In this document: piece after piece, positions 45,060 to 52,860 of the stretch | Position numbering within the stretch: the first letter of the stretch is position 1 | Layout: each line of letters begins with the position of its first letter | Assembly: GCA_905214715.1 (NCBI GenBank) | Contig: CAJMMT010000013.1 | Location: 1-60,404, forward strand | From: an uncultured bacterium | GTDB lineage: Bacteria; Bacteroidota; Bacteroidia; Bacteroidales; Muribaculaceae | DNA length: 60,404 bases | Direction: 5' to 3' | Program-made: the position numbers and the translations under genes | Notes under the pieces: generated by a model | What the model saw: only the letters and a program-made list of their open reading frames with translations | The model's database searches: none | What the model was told of the DNA's origin: nothing

Positions 45060-46499
45060 ATGGAAAAAAGAGACATAAATAGCCTTAAACGAGCGTGGGA
45101 TAAAAGTGCTTCTGACCATCCCGAACTTGATGCGCTCTCGATCATCCCGGCGGGTGTTAGGGAGGACATGATTAATCGCCTCCTAAAAGTTCATGCCTCC
45201 ACTGGCGATACCCCGCAAGCTGTATCTGGACAGTGTAGTCTCTTCGTAAAGTTGCTTACGCTCATAAAAGATTTTTATCAAATTTGTGAGAAGATTGACC
45301 CACTGGAATTTGCGAAATCCGAATACGAGCGTATATATGGGGCCGAGTTTCCTGAATGGTATATGTCTCCCATAATCGATACGTCGGGATGGGTTCTCCA
45401 CGATGCGGAGACTCATGAGGAGTACTTGATTTTTGAGAAAAGTGAGTATTTCAATCAATTTCTTGAAGCAATTGATGCTTCCGTCTCCGATGGAAAGGTA
45501 ATAGGCCAGTTTATAAAAGCGTGGGGAGAACGCAAATTATCAGATATTCCTGCCAAAGTCCCAAATTGTTTTATAGGATCTGAGGCGGGTAAACTTTTTA
45601 TAATTTATTTTGGTGCCGCAAAAGCAGAATGGCTTCAAATTCAATCTATAGTGCATAAAAATGAATATTTTGATTTCATCACTAATCTTACACTAGGATT
45701 CCATAATATCATAGAGGAGAAATATCCAGATATTATCGCAGAATGGGAATGGTATTGGAAAGATAGAAATCAGGAAATGTTTTCTATCGCTTCTAAAATG
45801 TTGATGCAAAAAGATCTTGGAGCAAACCCAATGGATAACGAGCATCAGGCCGAGAGCTATGAGTTCTTCCTTACAAGCATACTTTATTGGGACATAATTC
45901 TTAAGAATTGGCCTGAATTCATCTTCTCCTATCTACTGCCGGAGACACTTCAAGATGTGTATATGCAAATGAAATTCGCAAGATTCTTGAATTTGCATCC
46001 TGACGGTAATGCTTTTAAAACAATGTACTCCAAATTTTGTAGTGAGAACAGCATTACACCTCTAATATATGTAAAGCATCTGGAAATCGATACAAAGGGG
46101 CAAGACAAATTGTGGATTTCGCCTTCATTTAAAGAGTTGAATAAAAAGTCTCCCATAGAAAGATATAATATTATCCACCGGCTATTCGACATACTATATG
46201 AGTGGGGAGCTTTTGGTGAGGATCTTGATACATTTTCGTTAAAGACCCTTTTCGCTTATCGGTTCTCCGGTGTTATACCCATCCGTGAGATACAAGAAAA
46301 ATTACCTTGGGCAAAGTCTAAAACAGAACTGGCTCTTTTAATTTACATATTAACAGAAGGGTGTAAAGGTCGTCGTCCTTACAAATTGGTAAAATCTTTT
46401 TTTGATGTGGAGTTGCCAAATATCACAGCACTAGTCATGCCAGCTGATGATAGACCTATGAGGACTCTTATTCTTCGAGCCTTTGAACACGATAAGTGA
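45060..46499 (+). CDS. Regulator-like protein with RteC-like C-terminus
   Basis: The 479-residue protein is the only rightward gene in the element. Residues 1-380 are alpha-helical with no motif I recognise. The C-terminal 80 residues contain LPWAKSKTELALLIYILTEG followed by VKSFFDVEL, similar in pattern to the C-terminus of RteC, the CTnDOT excision activator (W-x-GSKTELxELIYAL, then FN-x-L). I chose the ATG at 45060, because an upstream start at 45015 falls inside the operator repeats; the -7 element 4 bp upstream implies an almost leaderless mRNA. It probably controls excision or replication, but the similarity is a pattern match only. Confidence 0.6.
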   Translation: MEKRDINSLKRAWDKSASDHPELDALSIIPAGVREDMINRLLKVHASTGDTPQAVSGQCSLFVKLLTLIKDFYQICEKIDPLEFAKSEYERIYGAEFPEWYMSPIIDTSGWVLHDAETHEEYLIFEKSEYFNQFLEAIDASVSDGKVIGQFIKAWGERKLSDIPAKVPNCFIGSEAGKLFIIYFGAAKAEWLQIQSIVHKNEYFDFITNLTLGFHNIIEEKYPDIIAEWEWYWKDRNQEMFSIASKMLMQKDLGANPMDNEHQAESYEFFLTSILYWDIILKNWPEFIFSYLLPETLQDVYMQMKFARFLNLHPDGNAFKTMYSKFCSENSITPLIYVKHLEIDTKGQDKLWISPSFKELNKKSPIERYNIIHRLFDILYEWGAFGEDLDTFSLKTLFAYRFSGVIPIREIQEKLPWAKSKTELALLIYILTEGCKGRRPYKLVKSFFDVELPNITALVMPADDRPMRTLILRAFEHDK

Positions 46500-46569
46500 G
46501 AACTAACGCAGAGTTCACTTTCTCAACTGAAATCTGCAATAAATTCATCGGAATAAATACCGCCGATGA

Positions 46570-46822
46570 AAGGTCTAAAAACCTTATAATTGAGAATGAA
46601 GGATTCGGTCAGTGCGCTCATGAGAGCGTGGCCCGGTCTGGAACTCTCCATAATATTGCCCGGTCGTAGTAGCGTCGAAGAGAAAGCTACAGATACGATT
46701 GGTAGGATGGAACCGAAGTTAGTAATTTGTATGGCTTTAGACCTGCAAACAGAACGCCCACGCCCATCGAGGAGCTAAGTCGATCCGAAGAGGATTGATA
46801 ACGGCTCTTCATTTTTTCTTTT
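46570..46822 (+). ncRNA. Candidate structured RNA with rho-independent terminator
   Basis: A region without a supported protein gene has a series of local stems on the plus strand: AAGGT/ACCTT (46570-46585), GCGCTC-ATGA-GAGCGT near 46,614, GTAGC/GCTAC near 46,668-46,695, TTGGT/ACCGA around 46,700-46,720 and ATCGA/TCGAT near 46,767-46,785. It ends in GAAGAG/CTCTTC (46787-46810) followed by TTTTTTCTTTT. The composition is more GC-rich than its neighbours. An RNA of about 200 nt ending at 46822 is likely; the 5' end and function are unknown. It lies directly after the RteC-like gene and could also be its 3' UTR. Confidence 0.45.
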
Positions 46823-46838
46823 ACTCCCCAAAAGCAAA

Positions 46839-46866
46839 ACAGCCCACCCGATTAAGAGTGAGCTGT
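46839..46866 (-). terminator. Terminator of the exported-protein gene cluster
   Basis: A 9-bp stem (46858-46866 with 46839-46847, one G-T pair) on the minus strand is followed by TTTGCTTTT, just beyond the stop at 46874. Confidence 0.75.
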
Positions 46867-46873
46867 CTAATAT

Positions 46874-47377
46874 TTATAAGTCATCATGCATTGGAGGAAA
46901 CATCCAGCCGGCATCGAATAGAATGTCTCGTATTCCTGTTGTCTGCTTGCTAACTTTGAATGTATGATTTGAAAGTTGGTCTGAGAATGGCTTGACTGTC
47001 TTAACGCTCATTGTAAAATTCCCGGTGTCCAGTATTTCAAGAAACATCGGTGCGTAATCCTCATCGATTAACAAGACCCCATCAATTTCGTGAGTTCCAA
47101 TTTCATACACGTTTCCACTTGGAACCCTGATTTTTAGGCCTCTGAATTCCGATAAAGATTCATATGCGTCTCTGAGTTCCATACCAAATGAGCCATTGGT
47201 GAAAACGATATTTACAAATGCTCCATATCCTCCCTGTGGCTCAAAAGCAGATCCAAAGCATGGGTTAGAGTAATCCGGATCTCCGAATTCATCAACCATG
47301 AATTTTTTCTCCCAGTTCCCTGCAAAAGAAACAAAGTACACGAGAAGCAATTGAATTATGATTATCAGTCTTTTCAC
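46874..47377 (-). CDS. Exported protein of unknown function (low-GC cargo)
   Basis: The 167-residue product has a signal peptide (about 1-19, VSFA-G). The mature domain is about 148 residues, acidic and beta-rich, with no Cys pair, lipobox or known motif. The frame is AT-rich compared with the element backbone. It is the last of three exported proteins read in the same direction. Immunity or adhesion-type cargo is possible, but nothing in the sequence decides it. Confidence 0.55.
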   Translation of the reverse strand: MKRLIIIIQLLLVYFVSFAGNWEKKFMVDEFGDPDYSNPCFGSAFEPQGGYGAFVNIVFTNGSFGMELRDAYESLSEFRGLKIRVPSGNVYEIGTHEIDGVLLIDEDYAPMFLEILDTGNFTMSVKTVKPFSDQLSNHTFKVSKQTTGIRDILFDAGWMFPPMHDDL

Positions 47378-47436
47378 TGTAAGATTGTTATTAATGGATT
47401 ATACTATGATTGCATCTACAAGTTTTGAATAAGTAT

Positions 47437-48204
47437 TCACTCATAAATAATATGACGTTTTTGAATTCTATTCCACCCTTCAACTACCATATCGTCGAAA
47501 ATTCCTCCTCGTATGGTTATCACACCTTCTTTCTTAGAGAGGATACGCCTTGTCCAGTTGCCATGCGAATCAATTTCATAACCAGAATATACACTGTTAG
47601 GAGTCGATTTATGACTTCGTGACACTTTCCTTAGTAATCCTTTTTCGTAAGCTTTTGTGATATGGTCATTGTATGGGTCTGAGATCCATTCATTATGTCC
47701 TGAAGTATTGAATTTCTGAACAATAGAGCCGTTATTCCTTTTGAATACTAGTTTACCTCCGACCATTGAATAGACATAGATGTCGTCAAGCCCCCACTGA
47801 TTGTATTCTATCATTGTTATTTTACATTTGGCGGCATCATACTCATAACGTCGGACACGGAAAATTTCTCCATACCGAGTCCATGTCCGTTTTATAATTT
47901 TTCCATCTCGATACTCATTTTTAATTGAAGCATCGCCATCTTTGGTCTTATATCCAAATTCATCATAACGAATTGAGCTCTGTTCTTCAAGGGAACCTTG
48001 TGTCAGGTCGCCGAAGTTTACGTTTAGATAATATTGCTCAAATTTAATTTCACACGGATATCCTTTAACCAGTTCTTGATAAGCATCGGTAAGGTAATCA
48101 AGATTAATTCCTTTCCAAACTACTCCAGAAGCCGTCAAATAGCTGAAAAGGGAAACTACCGATATGATAAAATACTTTATCATACTATACTTATAATCCT
48201 TCAT
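47437..48204 (-). CDS. Exported beta-rich protein of unknown function
   Basis: From the ATG at 48204 the product has 255 residues with a hydrophobic signal segment at about 10-28 (IKYFIISVVSLFSYLTASG). A start at 48183 is also possible. The mature part has YD/RHS-like short strands (YDEFGYKTKDGDASIKNEYRDGKIIKRTWTRYGE and similar), a pattern also seen in the next upstream gene, so the two may be distant relatives. No enzymatic motif is visible. AT-rich codon use points to recent acquisition. Confidence 0.55.
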   Translation of the reverse strand: MKDYKYSMIKYFIISVVSLFSYLTASGVVWKGINLDYLTDAYQELVKGYPCEIKFEQYYLNVNFGDLTQGSLEEQSSIRYDEFGYKTKDGDASIKNEYRDGKIIKRTWTRYGEIFRVRRYEYDAAKCKITMIEYNQWGLDDIYVYSMVGGKLVFKRNNGSIVQKFNTSGHNEWISDPYNDHITKAYEKGLLRKVSRSHKSTPNSVYSGYEIDSHGNWTRRILSKKEGVITIRGGIFDDMVVEGWNRIQKRHIIYE

Positions 48205-48326
48205 ATTTGGATGATTTGCATTTGCCAATTATTTGCTTGTATTGTAATAGGAACAAACTGGATGCTAAAAAGCGTAAGCAATGATTTATAGTTTACTTTC
48301 ATTATAAATTATATTTTGGATTTTCA

Positions 48327-49274
48327 TCATAAATCAGTTAATTGATTGTTTATTAATTCTATTATCTTCTTGCAATTGGTTGCGTTACTATTAATGTATT
48401 CAATATTATAATTAATCCAGACATTAGGTTGCCAATCAGATTGGTATGACTTCACATTACCATGACTATCATATTTTATATTTTTCCCCAACAGGATACC
48501 CTCGTCAAACCCATTTTGAGGATTAATATTGTACACACCTTTTGAATAAACCTTGTTGTTGCTGTGATCTAAATGCTTTGTGATAAAGCCTCGGTTATTG
48601 TAATAATAGGTTGTGGCAATCTTTGATTCAAACCAAGGCTGCACGTCGGCTTTGGTTAATCGTTTACCAATATAGTAACAGAATCCGGACCTTTTCAAAT
48701 TACCGTTCTCTCCGTAGTCGTTAAATTTATATGCTTGTTTTGTACGATCCCATTCCTGTGTAAACCGACTACAAAGTTCGCCCGTCTTTAATATGTCATG
48801 TTGTAATATAATCCCCTTTGTATTATATTTATATTTATGATTTAACTCAGATTTTATGCCATTCTTGGTTAAGTATTCTTCAAAATCCAGAGCTTCGAGG
48901 TTCTTGATTGCTGAGTATAAATCTTGTGGTACAGGTTGTTTAATATCCAATGAAAGACTAATCTCTTTCATTGATTTTTCAGAAGAGGTGTCATCGTAGA
49001 TAAAGACTGTAGAATACATTTTTTTAGAAGAAATATATCTTTCCAAAATTATTCTTCCTTTCTCATCAAAAACAATGACTTGAATCTCGTCTATATTTTC
49101 TAACTGTCTTTCGCCAAAATTCTCTTTATACCACCCTCGGGTCTTTTGAACACTATATACTGGGCCATTCCAATAATTCTTATAATCATTATTGGACGTG
49201 TGGGGTTGAGCCTGAATGTGAGCAGAATTAACGAAGTAAAGAAACAAAAGAGCAAGAATCCAAAGACTCTTCAT
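48327..49274 (-). CDS. Exported protein with YD/RHS-like strands
   Basis: The 315-residue product has a signal peptide (about 1-22, IQA-Q). It shows repeated short motifs of the type YxYNTKGIILxHD, YKFNDYGENGNLKRSG, TTYYYNNRGFITKHLD and IKYDSHGNVKSYQ, characteristic of the YD/RHS-like beta folds of exported Bacteroidetes proteins. It lacks a C-terminal toxin domain. It is preceded by a 350-bp structured leader with a TAACTTTG element. Function unknown; an immunity or surface-binding protein is possible. Confidence 0.6.
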   Translation of the reverse strand: MKSLWILALLFLYFVNSAHIQAQPHTSNNDYKNYWNGPVYSVQKTRGWYKENFGERQLENIDEIQVIVFDEKGRIILERYISSKKMYSTVFIYDDTSSEKSMKEISLSLDIKQPVPQDLYSAIKNLEALDFEEYLTKNGIKSELNHKYKYNTKGIILQHDILKTGELCSRFTQEWDRTKQAYKFNDYGENGNLKRSGFCYYIGKRLTKADVQPWFESKIATTYYYNNRGFITKHLDHSNNKVYSKGVYNINPQNGFDEGILLGKNIKYDSHGNVKSYQSDWQPNVWINYNIEYINSNATNCKKIIELINNQLTDL

Positions 49275-49627
49275 GTATCATGCGTTTGCCTATTGCCCTC
49301 TTGATTCGGCGGTTATAGTTTGGACACAAGAAAAGAGAGGACTTCATCACCTTTTCCATTGTCCGGAAGGCATCGCCAAACGCCTAAGACCCATGAAAAA
49401 GAAAGAATAAATGCCCTCTCTGTTGAGTCTATGCGTATGACAGGCATCTCGCCCGTCGCATGATGCAAAAGACAAAACAGAAGAGCGTAAATCCTTCCTC
49501 CTAGGGTCTTGTGGATATAATTTGGCGATTTCTCCGGACCTCGAAAGAAAGCTAACGCTTTTCCTGACCTTATGAATTTCTCCCCATAAGGTACTGCAAA
49601 GTTAGTAATAATTATTGGATTTTGCAC
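49275..49627 (-). promoter_or_regulatory. Long structured leader and promoter of exported-protein gene
   Basis: On the minus strand TAACTTTG lies at 49604-49597, about 320 nt before the ATG at 49274. The predicted transcript begins at or inside an 8-bp hairpin (49585-49592 with 49567-49574) and contains further stems, such as AAGC-GTTA-GCTT, GCATC/GATGC and AGGC/GCCT. It is more GC-rich than the gene it precedes. A 104-codon open frame here starts at 49627, upstream of the promoter, so it is not taken as a gene. Leaders like this may be shared by Bacteroidales cargo genes; that is a recollection and unverified. Confidence 0.5.
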
Positions 49628-49682
49628 TCTCCTGTGGCATTTATTCTTACAGTAATTAGGCGTTTACCCATTTTTGAGGCGT

Positions 49683-49719
49683 AAAAAAGAAAAGGCATAC
49701 GACCGCTGCCGCATACCTT
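49683..49719 (-). terminator. Terminator of the HEPN-like gene
   Basis: A 10-bp stem with two G-T pairs (49710-49719 with 49692-49701) is followed on the minus strand by TTCTTTTTT, about 33 bp past the stop codon at 49752. Confidence 0.85.
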
Positions 49720-49751
49720 CTCAAAAGTGTTTCTTATAATCGTAAATATAA

Positions 49752-51032
49752 TCAGCTTAAAAAGCTTTCTGGAATTGAAATCCCATTATCATGAGCAACC
49801 ATCTCAAATGTTTTCTTGAACTCCTCTTTTGACCACAATTCTTCCTTAATCCTTTTTTGAAGAGTATAGGGATAAGGAAGTTCTGATAATAATTCTACCA
49901 TCATACTAACCATCGTTGGGGTAATATTCGTTCTAAAAAGGTGTTCTATATAGAAATTTGTTTTAAAGTTGATTGGGGAATAATTATGTTTAATATGTCG
50001 TTCTGTGAAGTATGACTTGAAGAAACATTCAAAATAACCTGATTTATTCAGTGTTTCAATTTCTTTATCGGTTAGCTCTCGCGGATATCCATCATGCTCA
50101 TATCCGTTCTCCAATACAACTCCAAACAATTCATTGAGTTCATTCTCAGGGATTAAACCATTATCAATTAATGAAGCTATAATCTTTTGTGGATATTGAG
50201 AGTAAATTAAATATCGTTTCCAATATTCGCGAACCTCAACAGGAGTAGTAAGGATATGACTTACTAGATTTGGATTGGCCTCAATAAATCTATTCCGTTT
50301 GTCAATATCCGATTTGATTATGTTAAGTGTACATTCACGCACTCGCTTATTACCTTCACCGTCTAAAAAGATTAGAGACTTTAGGAATTCGTTATAGTCT
50401 CTATTGCATGATTTAGCAACACAATGCATTATCTTTCCAACAAATTCTTCCATATCGCTGTCACTTACCATATCGGAAATCTTTTCTAACAATGGGGTAA
50501 GTGGCGTAGATTGAGAATATTTTGCAGGATTACAGTAATCTTCAAATTCTGCCAAGAGAGAGGAGGCTCCACCTTCGACGCTAATTCGTAATAAATATGA
50601 AGAAATAAAAGCAAAGAGTGTTAGTACATGAGCAGGCTTAAAATCAAATTCCTTATAATGAGCACAAACATTTCTTAATCGTCTCCAATAATTAAATTGT
50701 TCCCTTACCTCTTCCGGCATATTAAGAATTGCTGATTTGGAACCATCTGCTTTAGCTTGTTGGACAACTCTATCGAATGTCTTTTCATCCCAAGTTCCAT
50801 CATTAGAAATATCCTTGCATATTTTTTGCCATTCAATCTCAACAAAGCCCAATGGCATTTTTCCAGCTAAAATTTTATTTCTGAGGGTCAACAGCATCCC
50901 TTGATATGCTAAAAGATATGCTGGCCGATTTATATTGTTTTTGTAACAACGTATTGCATCCATGAACAGGCCAACTGCATCATCACACAAGTTCGTTTCA
51001 TTCCTTTTTAGCCACTTTTCAAACGATTCCAT
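49752..51032 (-). CDS. HEPN-domain-like protein, candidate defence RNase
   Basis: The protein has 426 residues from the ATG at 51032. I rejected an ATG at 51059 because it falls in the -7 element. Residues about 10-140 form a helical domain with AYLLAYQGMLLTLRNKIL and, 60 residues on, WRRLRNVCAHYKEF. RNVCAH is an intact Rx4H motif (Arg120, His125), the catalytic signature of HEPN RNases. The remaining 280 residues are helical and unrecognised, and could be a sensor. HEPN RNases act in toxin-antitoxin and abortive infection systems. It has its own promoter and terminator, as a stand-alone cargo module would. Confidence 0.6.
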   Translation of the reverse strand: MESFEKWLKRNETNLCDDAVGLFMDAIRCYKNNINRPAYLLAYQGMLLTLRNKILAGKMPLGFVEIEWQKICKDISNDGTWDEKTFDRVVQQAKADGSKSAILNMPEEVREQFNYWRRLRNVCAHYKEFDFKPAHVLTLFAFISSYLLRISVEGGASSLLAEFEDYCNPAKYSQSTPLTPLLEKISDMVSDSDMEEFVGKIMHCVAKSCNRDYNEFLKSLIFLDGEGNKRVRECTLNIIKSDIDKRNRFIEANPNLVSHILTTPVEVREYWKRYLIYSQYPQKIIASLIDNGLIPENELNELFGVVLENGYEHDGYPRELTDKEIETLNKSGYFECFFKSYFTERHIKHNYSPINFKTNFYIEHLFRTNITPTMVSMMVELLSELPYPYTLQKRIKEELWSKEEFKKTFEMVAHDNGISIPESFLS

Positions 51033-51056
51033 ATTCAAAGTTGAGTTTGGTATATA

Positions 51057-51087
51057 CAAAGTTAGTGAATTAACAAGGGATATCCAA
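51057..51087 (-). promoter_or_regulatory. Promoter of the HEPN-like gene
   Basis: On the minus strand TTG (51087-51085), a 20-nt spacer and TAACTTTG (51064-51057), with the start 24 bp downstream. Confidence 0.65.
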
Positions 51088-51125
51088 TTTTTTCAGGAGT
51101 TGATCCAATAAACCAGTAAAGAATA

Positions 51126-51150
51126 AACAGCCGCTAAACTAACGGCTGTT
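51126..51150 (-). terminator. Hairpin after the serine recombinase pair
   Basis: Perfect 8-bp stem AACAGCCG/CGGCTGTT with 9-nt loop, followed by TTATTCTTT on the minus strand; a modest T-run. Confidence 0.6.
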
Positions 51151-51175
51151 CTAAATTTCGAATATATTAAAGGAA

Positions 51176-51394
51176 CTATACCTCCTTTCCGTTTTCGTAG
51201 CGATAGATATTCAGGCTCTCGGTTGTCATCCACTGGCAGTCTTTCAGCCTGAAAACATATTTTTCTTCAAGGGTGCAGAGGAATGATTCAAGGTCCTCGT
51301 ACTTCTCAGATTCCTGTTTCTCTTCTTCAGTGAGATGGATGATATTCAGATACCCACCACAGAAGTCAAGTATAATGACATAGTTTGTTTCCAT
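51176..51394 (-). CDS. Small acidic hypothetical protein
   Basis: The 72-residue cytoplasmic protein is rich in Glu and aromatic residues with no motif I can name. It starts 2 bp after the recombinase stop, so it is translated with it and may modulate it. Confidence 0.5.
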   Translation of the reverse strand: METNYVIILDFCGGYLNIIHLTEEEKQESEKYEDLESFLCTLEEKYVFRLKDCQWMTTESLNIYRYENGKEV

Positions 51395-51396
51395 GA

Positions 51397-52041
51397 TTAT
51401 TTGTTGTTTATGAATTGATTTTTGATTCGTTGTACTGTCGAGATGCCTACGTTCTGAAGTTTGGCGATATTCCTGACGGAGTAGCCTTTCTTCAATAGCG
51501 TTATGACATCCTTGTATTGCTCTCGTAAGGCTTCCTCTGATTTAGTCGAGCCTTTCTTCCTTCCTAGTTTGCCACCTTTGGCTATGTAGTTTGCCCTCCC
51601 GGAGTTGAGACGAAATTTGATATTCTCTCTTTCAAGTTGGGCGCAGGTGGATAAAGTGGCAATCATAACAGGAGCGAACAGGCTTGGCTTGCCTTCTTCA
51701 TCCAGTAAGGTGAATTGCTCCTTTTGAAAGTAGATATTGATTCCAGCATCTATCATTTCCTTGACAGTCGATAATACCTCAAAGGCGTTTCTGCCAAGAC
51801 GGGATAATTCAGAAATCAGGATTTGTGTGATATTGTTGGATTTGGCATATTCGATAGCCTCCAACAATACAGGTCGCTCGGTATTCCGCTTTGCTCCCGA
51901 TATGTGTTCCTCAAATACCTTTGCTATTGTGAGATTTGAGTATTCTGCATATCGGGAAAGGTCTGAAATCTGGCGTTCTGTGCTTTGTCTATCACCCACG
52001 CTGGAGACGCGGGCATAGATTATCGCTCGTTTCGTTTCCAT
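51397..52041 (-). CDS. Serine recombinase (resolvase/invertase family)
   Basis: The 214-residue protein has the small serine recombinase plan: catalytic Ser13 in YARVSS, the DRQSTERQ loop, the Arg cluster in SELSRLGRN, a helix E region, and a C-terminal HTH (GYSVRNIAKLQNVGISTVQRI). I chose the ATG at 52041 because it places YARVSS at the usual position; the frame is open further upstream. In a replicating element it may resolve dimers or invert a segment. It is followed immediately by the small acidic gene. Confidence 0.92.
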   Translation of the reverse strand: METKRAIIYARVSSVGDRQSTERQISDLSRYAEYSNLTIAKVFEEHISGAKRNTERPVLLEAIEYAKSNNITQILISELSRLGRNAFEVLSTVKEMIDAGINIYFQKEQFTLLDEEGKPSLFAPVMIATLSTCAQLERENIKFRLNSGRANYIAKGGKLGRKKGSTKSEEALREQYKDVITLLKKGYSVRNIAKLQNVGISTVQRIKNQFINNK

Positions 52042-52129
52042 TTTAATCTTTGTATTTAATGGGGACATGGCCGATGCGTATTCAAATGCCGTTATAGATT
52101 TTTTTGAACACATCCGCCGTTTGAACACA

Positions 52130-52164
52130 AAAAGAAGAGAGAACCGGTGTTATTCGATTCTCCC
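52130..52164 (-). terminator. Terminator before the serine recombinase gene
   Basis: Arms TTCTCCC (52158-52164) and GAGAGAA (52137-52143) form a 7-bp stem with one G-T pair. TTCTTTTT follows on the minus strand. Confidence 0.65.
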
Positions 52165-52184
52165 TTCCCATTGGTCAGGACAGA

Positions 52185-52655
52185 TTAACCCAACTTGTCT
52201 TTATATTTCCTGTTGAGATAATCCATGAGCAGCCTACCCAGCACTATCGCTTTATCAATTTCTCGAAAAGTGAAGTAATGTGTCCGGGGATTGTCGTATC
52301 TGTCAGTTCGGATAGTTGAGCCTCTGAAATCTCCTTTTTTCAGGAAATCCTCAAAAGGGACACTGACGTTGGTGTCGGTTGAGTCATATTGGAGGTATAT
52401 GTCTGCAAAGAGTTTACCACGATATAGATTCACTCCTTCAAACTCAGCGTTCCAGTCATTACTTACTGGTCTTGTCATCCTGAAAGTCTTGTTTCGACTG
52501 TTGGATTGCTTAATACCAGTCTCCTTTACCACTCTCAGGATTGTGGCATAGTTGATTGACAGCAGTTCCGGGATAGTGAGATTTTTTACAATTCCCACTT
52601 TCTTAGTCGGAGCCGTCCTTGAAAAGATGATTTTGTTGATATTCATTGTTTTCAC
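52185..52655 (-). CDS. Hypothetical protein
   Basis: The 156-residue cytoplasmic protein is mixed alpha/beta and basic at the N-terminus, with no motif I recognise. It starts 4 bp after the zinc-ribbon gene, so the two share a transcript with the peptidase gene upstream. Confidence 0.5.
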   Translation of the reverse strand: MKTMNINKIIFSRTAPTKKVGIVKNLTIPELLSINYATILRVVKETGIKQSNSRNKTFRMTRPVSNDWNAEFEGVNLYRGKLFADIYLQYDSTDTNVSVPFEDFLKKGDFRGSTIRTDRYDNPRTHYFTFREIDKAIVLGRLLMDYLNRKYKDKLG

Positions 52656-52659
52656 AGAT

Positions 52660-52860
52660 TTAGTAATACTCCTTCATATAGCAGCTCTCGCAGAGACTGC
52701 CAAAATCGTTTACATCTGATGGTGTCATACCTCGACCACAATATTCGCAATATCCGGCCACTGTATGATGAACCTGATTGGCAACCTCAAAGATAGAGGG
52801 TCCTCGATGCTCGATGGTTAGCTTAGAAGATGTAGTCTTCTTTGTCTGTTTCTTTTTCAT
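52660..52860 (-). CDS. Small zinc-ribbon protein
   Basis: The 66-residue protein has a basic N-terminus and two CxxC pairs (CEYC at about 39-42 and CESC at about 57-60), a treble-clef-type zinc ribbon. It overlaps the 3' end of the peptidase gene by 38 bp in another frame, so expression is coupled. Confidence 0.6.
   Translation of the reverse strand: MKKKQTKKTTSSKLTIEHRGPSIFEVANQVHHTVAGYCEYCGRGMTPSDVNDFGSLCESCYMKEYY

Noticed and set aside
45060..46499. Naming the rightward regulator RteC
   Set aside because: Only a short C-terminal pattern is shared; the N-terminal 380 residues are unlike anything I can place.
46590..46778. 62-codon frame inside the candidate RNA
   Set aside because: No promoter or coding signal; stems and a terminator explain the region better.
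49313..49627. 104-codon frame upstream of the exported-protein gene
   Set aside because: Its ATG lies upstream of the -7 element at 49597-49604, so the mRNA would not contain it; treated as leader.
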